DNA from: Gemmatimonadota bacterium
GTDB taxonomy: Bacteria > Gemmatimonadota > Gemmatimonadetes > Longimicrobiales > Gaopeijiaceae
Length of the DNA stretch: 43,447 nt
NCBI GenBank assembly: GCA_029879725.1
Contig: JAOUPR010000026.1
Coordinates: 1 to 43,447 of the forward strand
Direction: 5' to 3'
Shown here: positions 37,533 through 43,447 of the stretch, piece by piece
Position numbering within the stretch: position 1 is the first letter of the stretch
Layout of the letters: each line of letters opens with the position of its first letter
Position numbers and translations under genes: made by a program
Notes under the pieces: model-generated
Databases searched by the model: none
What the model was told of the DNA's origin: nothing
Seen by the model: only the letters and a program-made list of their open reading frames with translations

Positions 37533-38837
37533 ATGATCACCAAGAGATTCACACGAGGGGTCGCCGGGCTCGCTGTCCTGGCCAGCCTCGCGGCGTGCGG
37601 GGACCTCCTCAACGTGTCCGACCCGCAGCGATACACGAACGACGACCTGGACGCGTCTCTTTCCGCGGTCGCGAATGGCGTGGAAGGCGCGGTGCACCAG
37701 GAGTTGGACCAGTTCGTCGTCTACCAGGCACTCCTTGCGGACGAGTACCAGCACACGGGAACCTGGCAGGGCTACGACGAAGTGGACCATGGCATATTCC
37801 AGTACGGAACCAGTGCCATGGACGGCACCTTCAACAATCTGTTGAGGGCAAGGTGGTTCGCATTGGACAGTGAGGAGCGCCTCAAGCGCGTCCTGGGTGA
37901 CCAGGCGGCAGAAAGCAGCTCTTATACCGCCCAGGTGCGCTTTAGCGGCGCGCTGGCGGACCTGTACCTGGGGATGGCATTCTGCGAAGCTCCCGCGGAT
38001 CCGGCAGGCCCCGCCGTCTCGGATTCTGAGATCCTACAGCAGGCCGTCGATGAGTTCACGACGACCATCGCCACGGCACAGGCGGCAGGAAACGCCGCCA
38101 TCGCCATGGCCGCCACCGCAGGGCGGGCAAGGGCAAACCTCCTTCTTGGGAACTACGCCGCCGCGGCCGCGGACGCCAGCACTGTTCCCGACACGTTCTC
38201 CTACAGTGCCAGGTTCAACAACTCGAACGCCAACTGGGTCGTGACGGTAACCACGGCGACGTTCAACGAAGCGGCGGGGATGATGGAGAAGTGGTGGAGT
38301 TCGGTCGATTCTACGGGACCGGGAGCTACATCCATTCGTGACCCGTGGACGGGAGAGCTCGATCCGCGCATGCCCGTTCACTGGGATGGGGACCGGGCCA
38401 CCGACAACGTGACGCCCCACTACAGCCAGTGGAAATACACGCTCGAGACCGATGACATCCCCATGCTGCACGCCGACGAAATGCGTCTCATCGAGGCGGA
38501 GGCGCTGATGCGGACCAGTGACTTCGTGGGAGCCACGGCGATCATCAACCAACTTCGTACCGACGTGGGACTCAGTACCGTTCCGGTCCCCGGAACGGCG
38601 GCGGACATGCAGGCGCTCCTCCTCACGGAGCGGTTCGCCGAGATGTTCATGGAGGGGATGCGTGCCGTCGACCTGTACCGGTTCGGGATCACCGAGCAGG
38701 TCTTCGCCGCCATGGCGGATTCGGAGCGTCCGTCGTCCGGGCGCCCGACGAAGTTCCCCATGAGCAACGAAGAAGCCAACGACAACCCCAACATCGACAA
38801 CGACCTCCTCCAGCGGTGCCTCCCCAGGACGCCGTGA
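37533..38837 (+). CDS. SusD/RagB family outer membrane lipoprotein (second pair)
   Basis: This is the SusD partner of the preceding SusC. The start MITKRFTRGVAG, a hydrophobic stretch and lipobox LASLAAC (Cys23) make it a lipoprotein. Helical repeat segments (RFSGALADLYLGMAFCEAP, RARANLLLGNYAAAAADA) and the C-terminal LLTERFAEMFMEGMRAVDLYR are typical of the family. I chose ATG 37533, with GAGGAAG just upstream, over an ATG at 37488 fifteen codons earlier, because the signal peptide then has normal length. A strong terminator ends the unit. Length is 434 aa. Confidence 0.91.
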   Translation: MITKRFTRGVAGLAVLASLAACGDLLNVSDPQRYTNDDLDASLSAVANGVEGAVHQELDQFVVYQALLADEYQHTGTWQGYDEVDHGIFQYGTSAMDGTFNNLLRARWFALDSEERLKRVLGDQAAESSSYTAQVRFSGALADLYLGMAFCEAPADPAGPAVSDSEILQQAVDEFTTTIATAQAAGNAAIAMAATAGRARANLLLGNYAAAAADASTVPDTFSYSARFNNSNANWVVTVTTATFNEAAGMMEKWWSSVDSTGPGATSIRDPWTGELDPRMPVHWDGDRATDNVTPHYSQWKYTLETDDIPMLHADEMRLIEAEALMRTSDFVGATAIINQLRTDVGLSTVPVPGTAADMQALLLTERFAEMFMEGMRAVDLYRFGITEQVFAAMADSERPSSGRPTKFPMSNEEANDNPNIDNDLLQRCLPRTP

Positions 38838-38861
38838 TCGAGCAGAGGGAACGGTAGGATC

Positions 38862-38895
38862 ACGGGGGCGGTACCCTTACGGGTATCGCCCCCGT
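38862..38895 (+). terminator. strong terminator after second SusC/SusD pair
   Basis: A 15-bp stem (ACGGGGGCGGTACCC paired with GGGTATCGCCCCCGT, one G:T, loop TTAC) is followed by TTTCG. It lies between the SusD stop and the ribosome site of the next gene. Confidence 0.85.
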
Positions 38896-38915
38896 TTCGC
38901 CAGGAGGGTTCGCCT

Positions 38916-39713
38916 ATGAGTCGCACGAGTTCGAGAAGGGACCCCATGGTGCGCCGGTGCGTCGGCAAACCGGCGCCGGCCATCTTGTCCGTCGCGTTCC
39001 TAGGTGTCATCGCCCTGGTTCTTCCAGGAAAGGCTGCCGCCCTGCAGTCGGCGCCCCAGGGGGCCCTCCATGGGCGAGTGGTGGACGCGGAAAGCCGGGA
39101 CGGGGTGGACGGCGCGGAGGTCTCGGTGCTGGGCACTTCCCTGGCCGCCGTCACCGACCGTCGCGGCCGTTTCGCGTTCCCCGCCGTCCCGGCGGGGTCA
39201 TGGGTGGTATCGGTTGCACGCCTCGGATACGGGATCCGCACCGACACGGTGCGCGTTCCCGATGGGGTGTCCGTGTCCGCCACGCTCACGATCTCCACCG
39301 AGCCCATCCCCCTGGAAGGCCTGGTGGTGGACATGCGCTCGCTCCTCCTCGAGAAGCGTGGCTTCTACGACCGCAAACGCCAGGGCTTCAGTGGACTCTT
39401 CATGGACCGGACCACGATCGAAGACCGCAACCCCTTGTTCGTATCGGACCTTTTCCGGTCCGTTCCGGGCGTGGAGATCGTCAACGATTCCCGCCTCATC
39501 ATGAACCAGAGCGTGAACCTCTCCGGCGGAGGCCGCGGGTGCGAGCCCGCGGTATGGCTGGATGGTATCCGTTCGACCCTCAGGAACTACGACTTCCTGA
39601 AGCCGGACCACATCGAAGGGATCGAAGTGTACACGGGGAACGCACCGGGAAAGTACAACGACCTGTGCGGGACGGTGGTGATATGGACCCGGGTGCCGGT
39701 CCGGCGCCGCTGA
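38916..39713 (+). CDS. plug-only TonB-type protein with carboxypeptidase-regulatory-like domain (265 aa)
   Basis: A signal peptide (AILSVAFLGVIALVLPGKAAA, near 22-42) leads to one carboxypeptidase-regulatory-like domain (GALHGRVVDAESRDGVDGAE, DRRGRFAFPAVPAGS). A TonB plug follows: LFRSVPGVEIVND, EPAVWLDGIRSTLRNYDFL, IEGIEVYTG and CGTVVIWTRVP. The protein ends there, with no barrel. Two cysteines (RGCEP and DLCGT) lie in the plug. The ATG at 38916 has AGGAGGG with 7-base spacing. It follows the second SusC/SusD unit after a terminator and converges with the di-heme gene 12 bases downstream. It is the third barrel-less plug protein in the window. Confidence 0.85.
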   Translation: MSRTSSRRDPMVRRCVGKPAPAILSVAFLGVIALVLPGKAAALQSAPQGALHGRVVDAESRDGVDGAEVSVLGTSLAAVTDRRGRFAFPAVPAGSWVVSVARLGYGIRTDTVRVPDGVSVSATLTISTEPIPLEGLVVDMRSLLLEKRGFYDRKRQGFSGLFMDRTTIEDRNPLFVSDLFRSVPGVEIVNDSRLIMNQSVNLSGGGRGCEPAVWLDGIRSTLRNYDFLKPDHIEGIEVYTGNAPGKYNDLCGTVVIWTRVPVRRR

Positions 39714-39725
39714 AGCTCCACCGGG

Positions 39726-40925
39726 CTAGAGCGTCCGCAGGAAGGCGAGAAGGTCCATCTGCGCCCCTTCCGGAAGGGACCGGAAACCGGCACGGGCGCG
39801 AGCCCCCTCCCCCCCGTGGAGTTCCACGGCATCCTCCAGTCTCCCGGCACGACCGTGGTGCATGAACGCGGAACGGAACCTCAGCCCCGCCAGACGAGAA
39901 GTTCGCCATTCCGAAGGTGCGGCGCCGGGACCACAGATGTCGGCGAGTTCCGGCCCCATGTCGTGGAGGAGGAAGTCCGAGTACGCCCGGAAGGTCTTCC
40001 GATCCAGGGACGGCGATGGATTCGGGCCGGTGGTCCAGGTGGGCGTGTGACACCTCGCACACCCGATGCTCTCGAAGAGTCCCCTCCCCCGCTCCACCGC
40101 ACCCGCTGCTTCATCGGCGGGTACGGCCGGACGAGGTACGGCGAGAAAGCGCACGTAGGCCTCCACCGCCGCGAGAAAGGCGGCGTCCACCTCCGGATCC
40201 GGTGACGGATCCGCACCCGGCGGGAGGGGCCGGCCTTCCGGCAGATCCTCCACCGGATGTGCCGGCGTGGTGAGCCCCAGCTCACCCCGGGTCGCGCTCT
40301 CGATGAACGATCCGAGCGTCGCCTGGGACGCTTTCCCGCCGAAGCGGCCGGGTCCACCGAGGGGATCCGTGCCCACGAGCCCCGATATCCCGTCTCCGTT
40401 CAGGTCATACGGGTCCGCGGCGGCGGCGATGGCCGCGGCGGGGACGGCATCCACCAGCCCCAGTCCATACAACGGAGGAGCCTGGATCTCGGCCACTCCA
40501 TCGGCTCCTTCGGGAATCCGTTCCGGGGCCAAGCCCAGCGCACGCCCTTCCGAAGTCACCGATGCCTGGAGGAGATCTCCTCCCGACTCGGAAAGGAGTG
40601 AACACCCTTCCAAGGCGTCGAAACGGGTCACCTTCGTGACCGACTCGGCCCCATGCCCACCGCTTGCGGGAAGGTCATGGCAAGAGCTGCACCGCGTCTG
40701 ATTGAAGAGCGGCCCCAACCCTTCCTGTGAGGTGAAGGCACGGTTGAAGAGAGCCTTGCCTTCACCGAAGCGGGCCAACTCCTCGGCCGTGATCTCCGGT
40801 AGCGGGTCCCCGGGAAGGGCCTCCACGGCCGCGGTGGATGCCGCGCGACACCCCGTGAGCGAAATGACGAGGACCAGGGCCGCCGGGACTCCAACTCGCC
40901 CGGCGACCCGGCCGGGATCACCCAT
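39726..40925 (-). CDS. di-heme cytochrome lipoprotein (DHOR/DUF1111 type), copy 2
   Basis: This is a di-heme oxidoreductase-like protein, probably anchored in the envelope: lipobox ISLTGC (Cys26). Two c-type heme sites are present, CSSCH (79-83) and CARCH (289-293). The first lies in EGLGPLFNQTRCSSCHDLPA, the pattern of the DHOR/DUF1111 family, related to di-heme peroxidases. A calcium-binding-like DLNGDGISG follows at 174-182. The end HHGRAGRLEDAVELHGGEGA matches the family. The electron partner and substrate are not known. ATG 40925 has GGAGGTGG about 9-12 bases upstream. It lies 23 bases downstream of the small lipoprotein gene and is a clear paralog of the gene at 41512-42690. Confidence 0.9.
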   Translation of the reverse strand: MGDPGRVAGRVGVPAALVLVISLTGCRAASTAAVEALPGDPLPEITAEELARFGEGKALFNRAFTSQEGLGPLFNQTRCSSCHDLPASGGHGAESVTKVTRFDALEGCSLLSESGGDLLQASVTSEGRALGLAPERIPEGADGVAEIQAPPLYGLGLVDAVPAAAIAAAADPYDLNGDGISGLVGTDPLGGPGRFGGKASQATLGSFIESATRGELGLTTPAHPVEDLPEGRPLPPGADPSPDPEVDAAFLAAVEAYVRFLAVPRPAVPADEAAGAVERGRGLFESIGCARCHTPTWTTGPNPSPSLDRKTFRAYSDFLLHDMGPELADICGPGAAPSEWRTSRLAGLRFRSAFMHHGRAGRLEDAVELHGGEGARARAGFRSLPEGAQMDLLAFLRTL

Positions 40926-40948
40926 TCGTGGGTGCCACCTCCGGACGG

Positions 40949-41413
40949 TTACCCGCCCGTACCACGGAATTCGTACGTGAACAGGAGGGTCTCCTGGTCC
41001 GAGATCGAGTCCGCGGGCATGAGCGTCCGGGACTCGTAGAACCACTCCTCGTCGTCGATGAACACGCGCATCTCCACCGCCGCGGTCACCCCGTTCAGGG
41101 GGTACGTCTCCACCAGATACCGCAGGCTCGACGTGAAGGGGTACCGTCTCTGGAACGGTACCGTGACCGTGGTCGTGTCCGCGAGGAGCACCTGGAGGGA
41201 AGTCTGGCAGGCCTCCATGCAACCGGGCTCGGTGGTGAACACGAAGTTCGTGGAAGTCACCAGGGCAACCTCCGACACCTCCGTGGACCGGATCTCCACG
41301 GTGATGGCGTCCGGCTCACCCCCCGGTACCAGCGCGTCACAGGCGGAGAGCGCCGCCACCGCCAACACGCCGAACAATGAGGAGGAGACGATTCGAGAGG
41401 TCTTGGATACCAT
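40949..41413 (-). CDS. small lipoprotein between two di-heme cytochrome genes (154 aa)
   Basis: No family is recognised. The signal peptide ends in the lipobox AALSAC (Cys25). The mature protein is beta-rich with alternating hydrophobics (ITVEIRSTEVSEVALVTSTN, LQVLLADTTTVTVPF, AAVEMRVFIDDEEWFYESR) and a close cysteine pair in GCMEACQ that could form a disulfide. The ATG at 41413 lacks a clear ribosome site. The gene sits between two paralogous di-heme cytochrome genes on the same strand, 98 bases after the first and 23 bases before the second, so a partner or accessory role is plausible but unproven. Confidence 0.78.
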   Translation of the reverse strand: MVSKTSRIVSSSLFGVLAVAALSACDALVPGGEPDAITVEIRSTEVSEVALVTSTNFVFTTEPGCMEACQTSLQVLLADTTTVTVPFQRRYPFTSSLRYLVETYPLNGVTAAVEMRVFIDDEEWFYESRTLMPADSISDQETLLFTYEFRGTGG

Positions 41414-41511
41414 GAAAGCCGGTCCATTGTGAGATGATGCGACTGTATTCCGAAAGATGCGCCAGAACACGGAGACCTTGCAAGACGATCGAAGGGCTCG
41501 ATGCGTGACGG

Positions 41512-42690
41512 TCACAACGTCTGGAGGAAGCGTAGAAGCGCCGCTCTGTCCCCTTCTCCCAGCGAGCCGAACGCTTGGATCACGTTGGCCGCCTCCCCGC
41601 CGTGGCGGGTGACGGCGTCCCCCAGCGTCGTGGCGGAACCATCGTGGAGGTAGGTACGGCGGTACCGGAGCCCCCACAGGGGTGCCGTCCGGTACTCACC
41701 CGGGGCCGCCTGGGGCGTGCACACGTCGGAGGCCGCGCCACCCAGATCGTGGAGCAGGAGGTCGGAATAGAGCGGAACGATCCGATGGGCGAGCGCGCCT
41801 TCGCCGGCTTCGCCCGTGGTCAGGACGGGGGTGTGGCACCGCGCGCACCCGACCTGCTCGAAGACGGTTTCGCCCCGCCGGACGCTGTCCGCCACCGGTC
41901 CCTTCTGCAGGCGCTCCGGCGCGGGCGGCGCGAGCAGACGCACGTAGTCGGTCAGGAGCCGCATGGTCGCCGCGTCCATCTCCGGATCGGGCATGGGATC
42001 GACGTCCCGGGGCAGAACCACTCCGTTGCGCCGTTCCTCCGTGGGGTGATCCTCGGTGGTGAAGCCGAGCTCGAAGCGAAGGGCGGTGTCCACGAAGTCC
42101 GCGACCGTGACCGCATCTCCCTTGCGGCCGAAGCGGGCCGACCGGCCGTCGGGCATGTACGCCACCCGGCCGCTGATGCCATCGCCGTCCTCGTCGTCGG
42201 GGTCGGCCGCGCGCGCCAACTCCGCGTCGGGGATGGCCTCCATGAGACCGAGTCCGAAGAGCGGGGGCGCCACGACGCGCGCCGTCGCCGTGGCGGCGGA
42301 GGGGACCTCCTCCGGCCCCATGCCGGCGGCCACGAGGAGTGGCGTGGCGCGTTGCTGGATGTTGTCCCCGCCGCCGTCCACGAGAAGGCTGCACGTGCCG
42401 TCCACGAACCGCGTCGCCTTCAACACCGGGATACGGACTCCACCGCCGCCGATGGCGGGTGAATCGTGGCAGTCCGAGCAGCGCTCGGCGTTGAACAACG
42501 GACCGAGCCCCTCCTGTGGGGTCGCGAGGCGCTCGAAGAGCGCTCTCCCCAGGAGGAATCGTGCCCGCTCCGAGTCGGTGAGCCCCGGGAGCGGCTCACC
42601 GGGCACATCGGTGGTGGGCGCCTCCCCTGGACCGGTGCAGGCGGCGCAGATCAGGACCCATCCCATCACCCGGTATCTCGTGAGCTTCAT
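41512..42690 (-). CDS. di-heme cytochrome lipoprotein (DHOR/DUF1111 type), copy 1
   Basis: This is a paralog of the gene at 39726-40925. Lipobox ICAAC (Cys18) is followed by LTDSERARFLLGRALFERL, then the heme sites CSDCH (71-75, in EGLGPLFNAERCSDCHDSPA) and CARCH (282-286). DEDGDGISG (167-174) matches the calcium-binding-like segment of its sister. The C-terminal YLHDGSATTLGDAVTRHGGEA is the conserved end of the family. The ATG at 42690 overlaps the stop of the SurA-like gene (ATGA), so the cytochrome is translated directly after a folding factor. Length is 392 aa. The substrate is unknown; related proteins are annotated as thiol oxidoreductases or peroxidase-like. Confidence 0.91.
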   Translation of the reverse strand: MKLTRYRVMGWVLICAACTGPGEAPTTDVPGEPLPGLTDSERARFLLGRALFERLATPQEGLGPLFNAERCSDCHDSPAIGGGGVRIPVLKATRFVDGTCSLLVDGGGDNIQQRATPLLVAAGMGPEEVPSAATATARVVAPPLFGLGLMEAIPDAELARAADPDDEDGDGISGRVAYMPDGRSARFGRKGDAVTVADFVDTALRFELGFTTEDHPTEERRNGVVLPRDVDPMPDPEMDAATMRLLTDYVRLLAPPAPERLQKGPVADSVRRGETVFEQVGCARCHTPVLTTGEAGEGALAHRIVPLYSDLLLHDLGGAASDVCTPQAAPGEYRTAPLWGLRYRRTYLHDGSATTLGDAVTRHGGEAANVIQAFGSLGEGDRAALLRFLQTL

Positions 42691-43447
42691 GGCCGTCCCC
42701 CGGTGGTCGTTTCGATTTCCTCGGCAGCCGCGATGAGGCGCCGGGACAAGGCAGTGGACGCGAGCATGGCCTCGGTGTCCACCCTCCAACCGAGAGGTTC
42801 CAGGAGCCATCGGCGCAGGAGGGGAGGAACGGGTCGCAGCGCCACCCGCCGCGCCACCAGGCGCTCCATGTACCGGTCCAGAGATGCCCCCTGCGCGGGC
42901 TCCCCACCCGCGGCCGCCAGTTCCCCCAACCAGAACGATACGTCCTCACGATGCACTTCCCTGAGCGCCTCCTCCCGCTCGCCCTCGAGCGCCACTCCCC
43001 GCCGCACTCCATCGCGGAACCGGATCTCCCGCTTGACCAGTTCCAGGACGAACGCCGTCACGGCGGGATCGGGCGCGCCCACCAGGGCCGCACGGTCCGG
43101 GTCCGGCAGCGACCAGACGTACCGGGCCACGATGTCCCGGTCCAGACCACCCCCGTCCCAGGTCGCCACGGGAGAGCCGACAACCGGGTCATCACCGCCC
43201 TGCCCGGCCACGCCGGGGGGCTCCCCTTCCACGGGGAGGACGGCCAGGCGCCGCACCACGGCCGGCCCCTCCGGCGAGACCCGGGGAGAGATCCGGTCCA
43301 GAAGCTCCCTTCCGGCCCGGGTGTCGGACTCCGCCATGATGCGCTCGGACAGCAGGCGCGCGAAGAGCCCGGCCACGTCCTGGAAGCGAGGCCGGTATAC
43401 GATATGGAAACCCGCGGGGCTCTCCACGACCGACGAGACCTGACCCG
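42687..43447 (-). CDS. peptidylprolyl isomerase (SurA/PpiC parvulin-like), C-terminal part
   Basis: The reading frame runs off the end of the window without a start: the frame upstream of the GTG at 43427 stays open and reads GQVSSVVESPAGFHIVYRP. That is the last strand pattern of a parvulin domain (PpiC/SurA type, usually G.VS.PV.T.FGYHI). The gene is therefore truncated by the window edge, and the GTG is not its true start. The remaining 230 residues are a helical C-terminal region with no clear match. SurA-like isomerases help fold outer membrane and exported proteins. Its stop overlaps the start of the first di-heme cytochrome gene, suggesting that the two are made together. Confidence 0.8.
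   Translation of the reverse strand, partial: GQVSSVVESPAGFHIVYRPRFQDVAGLFARLLSERIMAESDTRAGRELLDRISPRVSPEGPAVVRRLAVLPVEGEPPGVAGQGGDDPVVGSPVATWDGGGLDRDIVARYVWSLPDPDRAALVGAPDPAVTAFVLELVKREIRFRDGVRRGVALEGEREEALREVHREDVSFWLGELAAAGGEPAQGASLDRYMERLVARRVALRPVPPLLRRWLLEPLGWRVDTEAMLASTALSRRLIAAAEEIETTTGGRP

Noticed and set aside
1..43447. CRISPR arrays, insertion sequences, prophage or attachment sites
   Set aside because: No regularly spaced repeats, transposase-like genes, terminal inverted repeats with target duplications or phage genes were seen.

Overview
The window is a GC-rich bacterial chromosome segment. It carries genes for a Gram-negative outer membrane: two SusC/SusD pairs, a TonB, lipid A/LPS-type enzymes, many lipoproteins and a SurA-like isomerase. 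This combines Bacteroidota-style SusC/SusD and PorX-like genes with high GC, many GTG/TTG starts and many start/stop overlaps. I infer a member of the Gemmatimonadota or a close relative; no rRNA is present to confirm this. I see no tRNA, rRNA, CRISPR array, insertion sequence or prophage.

Region 1 (1-4400): the C-terminal end of ssb, then a cluster of genes I cannot assign to known functions. Three of them (305-637, 1330-1929, 3356-4036) share one domain, B. Two of these also share a second domain, A, but in opposite order (B-A versus A-B). A ribbon-helix-helix regulator, an attenuator-like terminator and two candidate small RNAs lie among them. rpsU closes the region.

Region 2 (4421-12955, minus strand): a Tat-exported Ntn-hydrolase, a small cysteine protein, a TPR protein, a double zinc ribbon protein, a cupredoxin-like lipoprotein, an isopropylmalate/isocitrate dehydrogenase family enzyme, a thiolase, a two-TM protein and a 3-hydroxybutyryl-CoA dehydrogenase. 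Several starts overlap the previous stop. The two acyl-CoA enzymes suggest short-chain acyl-CoA or beta-oxidation-type metabolism.

Region 3 (13070-16941, plus strand): a hydantoinase B/oxoprolinase subunit without its A partner, a DUF6941-like protein, a Kdo-kinase-like protein and a family 9 glycosyltransferase. The last three overlap or nearly touch and point to LPS core assembly.

Region 4 (17020-23656, minus strand): a PorX-like response regulator with a PglZ domain, an MsbA-like ABC exporter, an LpxL-like acyltransferase, a family 2 glycosyltransferase, a DUF3108 protein and an isoprenylcysteine-methyltransferase-like membrane protein. It looks like an envelope-lipid operon headed by a regulator. 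A TerC-family protein diverges from it.

Region 5 (25187-39713): a TonB-system island. It has two SusC/SusD pairs, one on each strand, with a TonB protein and heme O synthase (ctaB) between them. Three short TonB-plug proteins without a beta-barrel flank them. The transported substrates cannot be read from the sequence.

Region 6 (39726-43447, minus strand): a truncated SurA/PpiC-like isomerase, two paralogous di-heme cytochrome lipoproteins (DHOR/DUF1111 type) and a small lipoprotein between those two.
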